Positions 1 through 6,918 of a stretch of DNA of 14,260 nucleotides are shown here, one piece after another; the stretch's first letter is position 1, and every line of letters starts with the position of its first letter. Under the pieces are notes generated by a model, which made no database searches, was not told the DNA's origin, and worked only from the letters and a program-made list of their open reading frames with translations. The stretch comes from Methanothrix harundinacea (lineage in GTDB: Archaea; Halobacteriota; Methanosarcinia; Methanotrichales; Methanotrichaceae): positions 1 through 14,260 of the forward strand of contig DAQG01000050.1 of NCBI GenBank assembly GCA_002502785.1. Direction: 5' to 3'. The position numbers were made by a program, and so were the translations under genes.

Positions 1-323
1 CACATAAAACAGCGAGGAGCCACAAAAGAGATACCCTTGAAGCGAAGACCGTCAAAGGCGGTATCGTTTATCCAACACCTTGGAATCAACTCGAAGCAGG
101 TATTCTTTTCGGACTCGGACTTCCTCTCTTAGTATTTCGAGAATCTGGTATCAAAGGAGGGATATTCGACCCCGGAGTGACGGATGTATTTGTCAACCAA
201 ATGCCCCAAAGAAATATTGATGCCAATAAACGTGATGAACTTAGAGACGTCTTCCTCAAATGGCAATCCAAAGTCCGTGAGCATTACTACCGAGATAGCC
301 GGCCAACGACAGGTATGCGGTAA
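1..323 (+). CDS. C-terminal part of a possible nucleotide-hydrolase/TIR-like protein (5' end outside window)
   Basis: The frame is open from base 3 to a TAA at 321-323 and gives about 106 residues, with no start visible because the gene enters from the left. The stretch TPWNQLEAGILFGLGLPLLV is a helix with a conserved-looking Glu followed by a hydrophobic beta strand. It resembles the C-terminal part of Rossmann-like nucleoside deoxyribosyltransferase or TIR-type folds, where such a Glu is often catalytic. It is followed by GGIFDPGVTDVFV and a charged helix ending HYYRDSRPTTGMR. The family link is from pattern memory and is tentative. A line counted by hand (61-120) is about 45% GC, clearly lower than the acetyltransferase next to it, which hints at a different origin. 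The gene ends 48 bases before the next start on the same strand. Confidence 0.55.
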   Translation, partial: HKTARSHKRDTLEAKTVKGGIVYPTPWNQLEAGILFGLGLPLLVFRESGIKGGIFDPGVTDVFVNQMPQRNIDANKRDELRDVFLKWQSKVREHYYRDSRPTTGMR

Positions 324-371
324 TTTTGCTATCAGTTGTACCATTTCTTAACGAATTTAGCAGGTGAATAA

Positions 372-893
372 ATGATCATCATCCGAGAAGAAACGCCCGA
401 AGACATCGAGGCGATCAGGCGGATCAACGAAGAGGCCTTCGGCCAGCCGGCAGAGGCCGAGATCGTCGACAAGCTCCGGGAGAGCTGCAAGAACATCCTC
501 TCTCTTGTGGCGGTCCAGGGAGGAGAGGTGGTGGGCCACATCCTCTTCAGCCCGGCGACGATCGGAGGAGAGGGTGCGGCCCTGGAGGTCGCAGGCATGG
601 GCCTTGCGCCGATGGCGGTGCTGCCGAAATGCCAGGGGCAGGGGATCGGGTCGCTGTTGATCCACAACGGGATAAAGATGCTGAGGGAGAGAGGCTGCCC
701 CTTCATCATCGTCCTCGGCTACCCTGAATACTACCCCCGCTTCGGCTTTGAGAGGGCGTCCCGCTACGGCATCCACAGCCAGTGGTCGGAGGTCCCCGAT
801 GAGGCCTTCATGATCCTGATCCTCAACAAGACGGCTATGGTCGGCGCCTCTGGCGTTGCACGGTATAGAAAGGAGTTCGACGAGGCGATGTGA
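372..893 (+). CDS. GNAT-family N-acetyltransferase (YhbS/COG3153-like)
   Basis: This 173-residue protein has the length of a single GNAT domain. The family transfers an acetyl group from acetyl-CoA to an amine; the substrate cannot be told from sequence. The N-terminus IIIREETPEDIEAI is the usual first strand and helix. Residues 79-97 (APMAVLPKCQGQGIGSLLI) hold motif A with the Q-G-x-G acetyl-CoA pyrophosphate loop. GYPEYYPRFGFE (116-127) is typical of the YhbS-like COG3153 subgroup. The ATG at 372 is preceded by AGGTGAATAA, a good ribosome binding site. The gene stands alone, GC-rich, between a lower-GC partial gene and the convergent tail of the ATP synthase cluster. The family is clear; the role in the cell is unknown. 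Confidence 0.9.
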   Translation: MIIIREETPEDIEAIRRINEEAFGQPAEAEIVDKLRESCKNILSLVAVQGGEVVGHILFSPATIGGEGAALEVAGMGLAPMAVLPKCQGQGIGSLLIHNGIKMLRERGCPFIIVLGYPEYYPRFGFERASRYGIHSQWSEVPDEAFMILILNKTAMVGASGVARYRKEFDEAM

Positions 894-1012
894 AAATATG
901 AAGAGGCGATGAAGCGCACGGGCTGTGGGCTGTTGCCCGCAAGCCTCAGCGCCGAATTTGGGTAGAGGTTGATAAGGATCGGGTGGATAAAAGGAGTTCT
1001 AAGAGTTCTATT

Positions 1013-1180
1013 TCATTTCATGTTCTTATTCCTGAGATACAACGCCCCCCATATCAGGCCTATGACCACCGTAGCTGTGAAAGCCAGAGCGCTTAATAAT
1101 ATGCGATCTTGAACATATAAAATATAGCTTATTATTAAGCCGGCTATGCCAAACAAAATCATATTTTCATCGCGATTCAT
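1013..1180 (-). CDS. Small two-helix membrane protein, 55 residues, unknown function
   Basis: A short frame read on the minus strand begins MNRDENMILFGIAG at 1180 and ends NKNMK-TGA at 1013. Two hydrophobic stretches (about residues 7-23 and 29-48) flank a polar turn VQDR, so a helical hairpin with both ends on the same side is predicted. The sequence just upstream of the ATG is GAGGTCGGATAAAG, an acceptable ribosome binding site. The charged N-terminus, clean hydrophobic hairpin and Arg/Lys tail support a real gene despite its size. It lies 88 bases after the coiled-coil gene on the same strand; it could be the last gene of that transcript or have its own promoter, though I see no convincing TATA box. 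I do not recognise the family. Confidence 0.6.
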   Translation of the reverse strand: MNRDENMILFGIAGLIISYILYVQDRILLSALAFTATVVIGLIWGALYLRNKNMK

Positions 1181-1226
1181 CTTTATCCGACCTCAAAAGT
1201 CTCGATCAATTTTCGCCGTGATGGAA

Positions 1227-1253
1227 TAGATTGAATGGATTAGATTGAATGGA
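1227..1253. repeat. Two tandem copies of a 14-base unit
   Basis: TAGATTGAATGGA occurs at 1227-1239 and again at 1241-1253 with one T between, giving a 14-base period. It lies in the 88-base gap between the coiled-coil gene and the small membrane protein gene. It may be simple slippage or a tandem binding site; nothing else supports a function. Confidence 0.7.
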
Positions 1254-1268
1254 CTCAGATTCCTCAAG

Positions 1269-1715
1269 CTACCGCTTCTGGACGTCCTCCCTGGTCCTGC
1301 GCCGCGACTTGAGGGAGAGATCACGCCCTGATGCCATTGAGAGCCTTCTCCACTCCACCAGGTGATGGACCTGTTCGATGATCCTGTCCAGACACTGTGC
1401 TTGCATCTCGGGCGTCAGCTTGCCGGAATCGAGCTCTTCCAGAAAATCGGCGAGCTTCTTTCTGATGAGAGACGCCTCGGCATCGCCCTTGTACCTCGAA
1501 CAGATCTCGTCCAGCTTTTGCATGGAGCTGTTCAGAGACTCCCGGCGCCTTTCGCCCACCACCGGCTCCGCATCCGGCGTCTGCCCCGACATCTTGATCT
1601 TCGCCTTCTCCTTCGCTCGCTCCTTTGCCCCCTCCTTGGTCCCCTCCACCGATTCTTTTGCCCTCTTCAAAAGCGCCTCAACGTCCTGAAAGAGATAACC
1701 GCTCGCCTCGACCAC
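1269..1715 (-). CDS. Charged coiled-coil protein at the end of the ATP synthase cluster, unknown function
   Basis: The likely start is the GTG at 1715, because GGGAGG lies 8 bases upstream and directly follows the stop of the preceding small gene at 1729. The frame also continues upstream to an ATG at 1757, but that would overlap the small gene and has no such site. The product is 148 residues and very hydrophilic. It has a Lys/Glu/Ala-rich stretch (EGAKERAKEKAKIK) near the N-terminus, then predicted helices (SLNSSMQKLDEICSRY; SLIRKKLADFLEELDS; CLDRIIEQVHHLVEW) and a basic tail. There is no signal peptide or membrane segment. It follows the 53-residue membrane protein by 13 bases, so the two are probably translated together, and may form a membrane-anchored pair. 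I do not recognise a family. Confidence 0.7.
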   Translation of the reverse strand: MVEASGYLFQDVEALLKRAKESVEGTKEGAKERAKEKAKIKMSGQTPDAEPVVGERRRESLNSSMQKLDEICSRYKGDAEASLIRKKLADFLEELDSGKLTPEMQAQCLDRIIEQVHHLVEWRRLSMASGRDLSLKSRRRTREDVQKR

Positions 1716-1728
1716 CGTACCTTCCTCC

Positions 1729-1890
1729 CTAGAACAATCCAAGGTAGCGCATCGCAAGGTATACCATGTAGACGCCCCCGATGAAGAGCGAGATCGTGGC
1801 GCAGATGGAAGCGATCCACATGATGAAATAGATCTTGACCCGAACGTCCTTCTTATTCAACATCCGTTCCAGATAATAATCTTCATGCAA
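1729..1890 (-). CDS. Small membrane protein, 53 residues; positional candidate for AhaG
   Basis: The minus-strand frame from a TTG at 1890 to TAG at 1729 encodes a short protein. A charged N-terminus (HEDYYLERMLNKKDVRVK) precedes about 34 mostly hydrophobic residues ending MRYLGLF, enough for one long or two short membrane helices. The TTG has AGGTGG 8 bases upstream; in-frame GTGs at 1899 and 1902 are alternatives with poorer spacing. It lies 26 bases after the DUF61 gene and 13 bases before the coiled-coil gene, inside the run downstream of atpD. In Methanosarcina mazei the aha operon ends with ahaG, described as a small hydrophobic protein. Size and position fit, but I cannot show homology. 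It could equally be unrelated. Confidence 0.65.
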   Translation of the reverse strand: MHEDYYLERMLNKKDVRVKIYFIMWIASICATISLFIGGVYMVYLAMRYLGLF

Positions 1891-1916
1891 AGATCGCACC
1901 ACCTTTATCCTTCAAT

Positions 1917-2336
1917 TCAGGAAGTGGAAATTAGGAATGCATACTGAGTGGCCGAGGGCAGCTCTCTTCTCAGCCTGCGTATGTCAGGCCTGAATATCAC
2001 AATCTCGTCCGTGGTCTTCCTCTCCTCCCCGAGGATCGCCTGCACGATGTCGCAGTATACCCGGCCCCTTATCCTGGCGGCGGAACGGCCGTAATCGGGA
2101 GCCATTTCGATCAGGATGGGAAGCTTGAGCCTTTCGGCCTCCTTTCCCCATTTCGATCCCACCATCCTCTCGATCGCCTCGAGCTCCTCTCTCCTGATCC
2201 TGTGGGTGGACCCATCCCGACAAACGACTCTCGGCTTCTCCTCCTTCAGCAGCTCTCCGAGGGCCTTTCGCTCCACCGGAAGGTGATCGTTCAGCGATCT
2301 GACCAGCTTTGCGAAGACCCTCGATTCCGGGTCCAT
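1917..2336 (-). CDS. UPF0216 / DUF61 family protein
   Basis: This 139-residue protein matches the archaeal UPF0216 (DUF61) family in several places from memory: LNDHLPVERKALGELLKEE near the N-terminus, CRDGSTHRIRREELE in the middle, LKLPILIEM, and the terminal RRLRRELPSATQYAFL. The family is archaeal and, to my knowledge, has no assigned function. There is no membrane segment, and the many Arg/Lys/Glu residues suggest a soluble protein, perhaps binding nucleic acid (inference). The ATG at 2336 has a near-perfect AAGGAGGTGAG ribosome binding site and starts one base after the stop of the DUF22-like gene, so the two are almost certainly co-translated. Its place behind atpD suggests shared expression with the ATP synthase. 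Confidence 0.85.
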   Translation of the reverse strand: MDPESRVFAKLVRSLNDHLPVERKALGELLKEEKPRVVCRDGSTHRIRREELEAIERMVGSKWGKEAERLKLPILIEMAPDYGRSAARIRGRVYCDIVQAILGEERKTTDEIVIFRPDIRRLRRELPSATQYAFLISTS

Positions 2337-2337
2337 C

Positions 2338-2724
2338 TCACCTCCTTATGCTCGGGATTATGGGGATGAGCATCATGACGCCTATGAGCTCCTCTTTTTT
2401 AACCGATCCATCCACCCCTGCCACAAATAGCGCATGATCCGCCGAACGGTCCAGCTCGACGGGCATCGCTATCTCCTCGCCGATGCTTATCACCTGGCCG
2501 ATCCCGTGCCGGCCGTAAGGGCTTATCAAAAGGATGGTATTTCGGGGTATCTCCACTTTTTTTATCTTCACCGGCTTTGCATCGCCCGACCTGAACTCCT
2601 TGTCCTCCTCGGCGATCAGATAGTCTACCCGACAAGTCTCTTTGATGGCGAAGTCGAAAGGCACCCTCTTCTTCTCGTCGATCTCCTCGATAATTTTCTT
2701 TACCCTGTGGGTAATAGCAGGCAT
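2338..2724 (-). CDS. Probable DUF22-family archaeal protein
   Basis: The 128-residue product looks soluble and mainly beta. Features include a helical N-terminus (ITHRVKKIIEEIDEK), then VEIPRNTILLISPYGRHGIG (residues about 57-76) and a hydrophobic C-terminus (IGVMMLIPIIP). The PYGRHGIGQVI and KKEELIGVMMLIP patterns recall the archaeal DUF22 domain, a family without assigned function; this is a tentative match made without a search. The ATG at 2724 has GAGGTGA 3 bases upstream and begins 9 bases after the atpD stop, and the gene ends one base before the DUF61 start. It therefore belongs to the ATP synthase transcript unless a terminator intervenes, and there is no room for one. Confidence 0.6.
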   Translation of the reverse strand: MPAITHRVKKIIEEIDEKKRVPFDFAIKETCRVDYLIAEEDKEFRSGDAKPVKIKKVEIPRNTILLISPYGRHGIGQVISIGEEIAMPVELDRSADHALFVAGVDGSVKKEELIGVMMLIPIIPSIRR

Positions 2725-2733
2725 CTCTTCACC

Positions 2734-3393
2734 TCAGGCCGCCTCTGCCCCTTCCTCGCCCGCCTCAATCGCAGCTTTGATCTTCTTGAGACGGGTGAAG
2801 TTCTCCCTCTCCATCTCGGCAAGCCGCATCCTGATGTGAATCGCGGTCGCTTTGAGGCGTGGTATAACGATGTACTCAAGGGCGTTAACCCTCCGCTTCG
2901 TTTTGATCACCTCGCTTGCCAGACTCTGCACGCTCTGCTGCACCTCAGCCAGTTTTATCACTTCACCGATGGCCTCCTCGAAGTTCCTGGCTGCGTCGTC
3001 CACCTTGGAAGAGGTATCTGCAAAGCCGTACCCCCTATCGATCATGCTCCTCTTGACATCCTCAGTGGTGATCATCGGGACTTTTACGCCCATGATGTTC
3101 ATGGTGTCGACATCGACTTTAATCTCTTGACCTGTGACCTGGGAGATTTGCCATACGGCGTCTGGACCCATCACCGCCTGGGCCATGAGCAGATCCTTGA
3201 AAGCCTCTGCAAGCTTCTCATTTGTGCTGTCACGCGACTCATGGACCCTCTGAACCACATTCAGAAACTCGGAGACCAGAGCATCTCGCTTCTCTTTCAG
3301 GAGTTTATGCCCCTTCTCGGCGAGCTTTATTCTTCGCCCCAGCTTCAATAGCTCCATTCTGGTGGGGCTTATCCCCTCAATGATCTCTGCCAT
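2734..3393 (-). CDS. atpD: A-type ATP synthase subunit D (AhaD), central rotor stalk
   Basis: Subunit D forms the rotating shaft inside the A3B3 head and with F couples it to the membrane ring. At 219 residues it has the normal length. The N-terminal signature SPTRMELLKLGRRIKLAEKG (residues 9-28) followed by HKLLKEKRDALV is diagnostic of the V/A-type D subunit. A long N-terminal helix pairs with a second helix near the C-terminus (RVNALEYIVIPRLKATAIHI) to form the coiled-coil shaft, with a globular part between. The tail is Glu/Ala-rich (AAIEAGEEGAEAA). The ATG at 3393 lies 23 bases after the atpB stop, behind a G-rich ribosome binding site (GAGGGGG). Soluble cytoplasmic subunit, last canonical gene of the operon. 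Confidence 0.97.
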   Translation of the reverse strand: MAEIIEGISPTRMELLKLGRRIKLAEKGHKLLKEKRDALVSEFLNVVQRVHESRDSTNEKLAEAFKDLLMAQAVMGPDAVWQISQVTGQEIKVDVDTMNIMGVKVPMITTEDVKRSMIDRGYGFADTSSKVDDAARNFEEAIGEVIKLAEVQQSVQSLASEVIKTKRRVNALEYIVIPRLKATAIHIRMRLAEMERENFTRLKKIKAAIEAGEEGAEAA

Positions 3394-3416
3394 CTAATCG
3401 AAACCCCCTCACGAGG

Positions 3417-4811
3417 CTAGGCGGTTCTGTGCTTCGGGTGATACTTCTTGATGTACTTCTCGTCGATCCTCTTCAGCTCACCCTCGGGCAGATCTGTCAA
3501 CAGCTCCCATCCAAGATCGAGGGTCTGCTCGATGGTCCGGTCCTCGTCTCTTCCCTGGGTCACGTACTCCTTCTCGAAACGATCTGCGAACTTGAGGTAG
3601 AGCTGGTCTCGCGTTGAGAGCGCCTCCTCACCTACGACCGCCACCAGATCTCGCATATCGCGCCCCTCTGCGTACCCTGCATAGAGCTGGTTCGATACGC
3701 CGGAGTGGTCCTCCCGGGTTCTCTCCGGACCGATCCCCTCGTTCATCAGCCTTGAGAGGCTGGGCAGAATGTCCACCGGAGGGTAGATCCCCCTTCTGTG
3801 CATCTCTCGGCTCAGCACGAACTGGCCCTCTGTGATGTAGCCGGTCAGATCGGGTATCGGATGGGTGATGTCGTCATCAGGCATGCTGAGTATCGGAACC
3901 TGCGTGATCGAACCTTTGGAACCACGAACCCTGCCAGCACGCTCGTAGTGGGTCGCAAGGTCGGTATACATGTAGCCAGGGTACCCTCTCCTCCCGGGAA
4001 CCTCTTCTCTTGCAGCAGATATCTCTCGCAGCGCCTCACAGTAGTTCGTCATATCCGTCAGCACCACCAGAATATGCATATCGCAGGTGTAGGCGAGGTA
4101 CTCGGCCGCGGTGAGAGCCATCCTAGGCGTGATGATCCTCTCGATGGCTGGGTCGTCTGCGAGATTGATGAAGGCCACTATCCTCTCAAGCGCTCCCGTC
4201 CTCTCGAAATCCCTCATGAAGAAGCTCGCCTCTTCGTGAGTGATCCCCATGGCGGCGAAGACCACAGAGAAGGGCTCTTCAGTGCCTCGAACTTTAGCCT
4301 GTCGTGCTATCTGTGCCGCAAGATCGTTATGCGGCAATCCCGCACCTGACATGATGGGAAGCTTCTGGCCGCGCACCAGCGTGTTGTTCCCATCGATCGT
4401 CGAGATCCCCGTTTGGATGAACTCGTTGGGGAAGGCCCTAGCGGTGGGGTTGATGGAAGCGCCTGCGATATCGAGGTACTCCTCGGCTATGATTTCAGGA
4501 CCTCCATCTATAGGCCTTCCGAGGCCATCGAAGATCCTGCCCATCATGTCCATCGATACCGGCATCCTCATGATGTCCCCGGTGAACCGCACCTTTGTTG
4601 ATAGCGTATCAATCCCGCTGGTCCCCTCGAAGACCTGAACCACAGCGACGCCCTTTCGAGATTCCAGCACCTGACCTCGCTTGGTACTGCCATCGGGTAT
4701 CACCACGTCCACTATCTCACCGTAGGCCACGCCCTCAACGCCTTCTACCACCATGAGGGGACCTGCCACCTTGGTGACTGTCCTATATTCCCGAGTTGTG
4801 GTTTTTGCCAT
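3417..4811 (-). CDS. atpB: A-type ATP synthase subunit B (AhaB), regulatory nucleotide-binding subunit
   Basis: Subunit B alternates with A in the soluble A3B3 hexamer and contributes residues to the catalytic interface without itself hydrolysing ATP. The protein is 464 residues, normal for the family. In place of a Walker A motif it has LPIMSGAGLPHNDLAAQIAR (residues 151-170), the standard B-subunit replacement. The N-terminal beta barrel (YRTVTKVAGPLMVVEGVEGV) and the C-terminal region (LDLGWELLTDLPEGELKRI) are typical. EVPGRRGYPGYMYTDLATHY and PSLSRLMNEGIG are also hallmark segments. The ATG at 4811 has GGAGGGG 7-8 bases upstream and begins 5 bases after the atpA stop, so A and B, needed in equal amounts, are coupled. 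No damage or unusual residue was seen. Confidence 0.98.
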   Translation of the reverse strand: MAKTTTREYRTVTKVAGPLMVVEGVEGVAYGEIVDVVIPDGSTKRGQVLESRKGVAVVQVFEGTSGIDTLSTKVRFTGDIMRMPVSMDMMGRIFDGLGRPIDGGPEIIAEEYLDIAGASINPTARAFPNEFIQTGISTIDGNNTLVRGQKLPIMSGAGLPHNDLAAQIARQAKVRGTEEPFSVVFAAMGITHEEASFFMRDFERTGALERIVAFINLADDPAIERIITPRMALTAAEYLAYTCDMHILVVLTDMTNYCEALREISAAREEVPGRRGYPGYMYTDLATHYERAGRVRGSKGSITQVPILSMPDDDITHPIPDLTGYITEGQFVLSREMHRRGIYPPVDILPSLSRLMNEGIGPERTREDHSGVSNQLYAGYAEGRDMRDLVAVVGEEALSTRDQLYLKFADRFEKEYVTQGRDEDRTIEQTLDLGWELLTDLPEGELKRIDEKYIKKYHPKHRTA

Positions 4812-4816
4812 CTGAT

Positions 4817-6580
4817 CTACCCCTCCAGTGCAGAGAACTGGTTCTCGATCGCCTTGAGCATCGCTTCGTATCGGTCTGGAAACTCCGCATTGGGCACATA
4901 CTTCATCCTGGCGATCTCATCTTTCACCTTGATCGTCTCGATCTTTGCAATAGACGCTCCAGCATCCATCGCCTTCAACGCCCTGTCATAGAAGGCGAGG
5001 ATCGTTCTTGCCATCATCAGCTGCTTCTCCTTGGAACAGTAGGAGTCTATCTCGTGGTAGGCGTTCTGCTGGAGGTAATCCTCCCTCACCATCCTGGAGA
5101 CCTCAAGCACCAGCCGCTCCCTCTCCGGCAACGCGTCTGCGCCTACCAGCTGCACTATCTCCTGGAGCTCCGCCTCCTTTTGGAGGAGCACCATCATATC
5201 TGTCCGAACTTCGTAGAAGTCCTCTGAAACGTTCTTTTTGTACCAATCTCCGAGCACATCTAGGTAGAGAGAGTAGCTTCGAAGCCAGTTGATGGCCGGG
5301 AAGTGTCGCCTGTCTGCCAGTGTCGAGTCCAAGGCCCAGAAGACGCTGACGACGCGAAGCGTGTTCTGAGAGACGGGTTCTGAAAGATCGCCGCCCGGTG
5401 GCGATACCGCACCCACCAGGGAGACCGAACCTTTCCGCTCCTCGCCAGATCCAAGAGTTATCACACGTCCACTCCTCTCGTAGTAATCAGCCACCCTGGA
5501 CGCGAGGTATGCTGGGTATCCCTCTTCACCGGGCATCTCCTCGAGCCTGCCCGAAACCTCCCTCATCGCCTCTGCCCAGCGTGACGTCGAGTCCGCCATC
5601 ACCGCCACGTCGTAGCCCATGTCTCGATAGAACTCGGCGAGCGTCACCCCCGTATAGACCGATGCCTCTCTGGCAGCCACCGGCATGTTGGAGGTGTTGG
5701 CGATGAGCGTAGATCGCTCCATCAGCTTCTCGCCTGTGGTGGGATCGTCCAGGTGCGGGAAGGTGTCCAGAACCTCTGTCATCTCGTTTCCGCGCTCGCC
5801 ACACCCGACGTAAACGACCACCTGAGAATCGGCCCATTTGGCAAGCTGATGCTGAGAGACGGTCTTGCCGGTGCCAAACCCGCCCGGAATGGCTGCAGAC
5901 CCACCCTTTGCCAGCGGGAAGAAGGTGTCGTATATCCGCTGACCTGTAAGCAGGGGCACGAAGGGGTCGAGCTTCTTTTTGTAGGGCCTAGGCACCCTGA
6001 CGGGCCACCGGTGAGACATGGTGAGATCGACCTCTTTTCCGTCCTCCTTGGTCAGGGTTGCGACGGCGTCGGTTACGTGGAGCTTTCCTTCCCGTACCTT
6101 CGTCAGCCTTCCGCTGACCCCTGGCGGAACGAGAATTTTGTGGGTGATTGCCTTAGTCTCAGGCACCGTGCCGAGAACGTCTCCCGCCTCAACTGAAGAG
6201 CCTTCAGTTGCAACGGCGGTGTAGTCCCAGACCGTTTCGGGATCTAGAGGCGGTACTGTCAGCCCACGGGTGATGTAATCTCCCGCCGCTTCTCTCAGCC
6301 CCTCAAGAGGCCTCTGGATCCCATCGTAGAAGTTTCTCAGGATCCCTGGGCCAAGGTCCGCCGTCAGTGGCGACCCTGTTGTTTCCACCGGTTCGCCAGG
6401 TTTTAGCCCCTCAGTCGCCTCGTAGACCTGGATATAGGCGCGATCGCCATCAAGCCGAATGGTCTCACCCATCAGGCCGATATCTCCAACCTTGACCACT
6501 TCGTACATGACGCAGCCTTTCACGTCTTCGGCAACCACGAGAGGTCCAGAAATTTTATAAATGCGTCCTGTAATGCTCAA
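4817..6580 (-). CDS. atpA: A-type ATP synthase subunit A (AhaA), catalytic subunit
   Basis: Subunit A carries the site where ADP and phosphate are joined (or ATP is hydrolysed). At 587 residues it has the family's length, including the long insertion region near residues 115-185 that separates A from B and F1 beta. The P-loop is GGFGTGKT (233-240), followed by GCGERGNEM (259-267) with the catalytic Glu, and MADSTSRWAEAMREVSGRLE further on. No intein is present. The start is a TTG at 6580 (TTG-AGC-ATT for MSI), supported by GGAGG 9 bases upstream; the family usually starts at this point with a short strand such as TGRIYKISGPLV. It begins 15 bases after the atpF stop. Cytoplasmic, in the A3B3 head. 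Confidence 0.98.
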   Translation of the reverse strand: MSITGRIYKISGPLVVAEDVKGCVMYEVVKVGDIGLMGETIRLDGDRAYIQVYEATEGLKPGEPVETTGSPLTADLGPGILRNFYDGIQRPLEGLREAAGDYITRGLTVPPLDPETVWDYTAVATEGSSVEAGDVLGTVPETKAITHKILVPPGVSGRLTKVREGKLHVTDAVATLTKEDGKEVDLTMSHRWPVRVPRPYKKKLDPFVPLLTGQRIYDTFFPLAKGGSAAIPGGFGTGKTVSQHQLAKWADSQVVVYVGCGERGNEMTEVLDTFPHLDDPTTGEKLMERSTLIANTSNMPVAAREASVYTGVTLAEFYRDMGYDVAVMADSTSRWAEAMREVSGRLEEMPGEEGYPAYLASRVADYYERSGRVITLGSGEERKGSVSLVGAVSPPGGDLSEPVSQNTLRVVSVFWALDSTLADRRHFPAINWLRSYSLYLDVLGDWYKKNVSEDFYEVRTDMMVLLQKEAELQEIVQLVGADALPERERLVLEVSRMVREDYLQQNAYHEIDSYCSKEKQLMMARTILAFYDRALKAMDAGASIAKIETIKVKDEIARMKYVPNAEFPDRYEAMLKAIENQFSALEG

Positions 6581-6595
6581 ACGATTATCCCTCCT

Positions 6596-6913
6596 TTAAA
6601 TCTCTACACCTATGGCGGTCTTGATCAGAGCCTTCAGTGGATCGACCTCACGCACGATAGGCCCGCTTTTGTCCGGAATCTCCACCAGAATCGGAGTGAC
6701 AGCTTTCTTGCCTTTGTTCACTTCATCTATGGCCGAACGGTTTGCATCAGCCACCCGCTCAGTTATCGCTATAACACCAACCATTTCATCGGCGATCAGC
6801 TCCTTGAGGATGGCATCGATCGGCTCAGTAGCCTTGACCACGTAAGAGCTGGTCACTCCCCCCAGCCTGAAACCGCTCACAGTATCCGAGTCGCCGATAA
6901 CGACTATCTTCAT
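6596..6913 (-). CDS. atpF: A-type ATP synthase subunit F (AhaF), rotor subunit
   Basis: Subunit F is a small Rossmann-like protein bound to D on the rotor. The N-terminal MKIVVIGDSDTVSGFRLGGV is the family signature, and IADEMVGVIAITERVA and PILVEIPDKSGPI are the next conserved strands. From the ATG at 6913 the product is 105 residues, the usual size. A TTG at 6922 in the same frame adds three residues (MSA), overlaps the atpC stop as TTGA, and is better placed behind AGGTG; either start could be right. Translational coupling to atpC is likely in both cases. Confidence 0.95.
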   Translation of the reverse strand: MKIVVIGDSDTVSGFRLGGVTSSYVVKATEPIDAILKELIADEMVGVIAITERVADANRSAIDEVNKGKKAVTPILVEIPDKSGPIVREVDPLKALIKTAIGVEI

Positions 6914-6918
6914 AGCGC

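Noticed and set aside
894..1012. Short GGGC/GCCC hairpin near 925-945 as a terminator between the convergent acetyltransferase and the minus-strand cluster
   Set aside because: The stem is only four to five pairs and no T run follows on either strand.
1362..1784. Open frames on the + strand opposite the coiled-coil gene
   Set aside because: Composition is Arg/Leu/Pro-rich without pattern, and the minus-strand gene has a well-placed GGGAGG site and ordered helices.
2434..3351. Long open frame of 305 codons on the + strand
   Set aside because: It lies opposite atpD and the DUF22-like gene, has no domain pattern and no ribosome binding site; it is a by-product of codon bias in the real genes.
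4817..6580. P-loop GGFGTGKT in subunit A instead of the GPFGSGKT known from Pyrococcus
   Set aside because: The key Lys and Thr are present, and as I recall Methanosarcina subunit A also has Gly in place of Pro there, so this is probably a lineage variant and not a defect.
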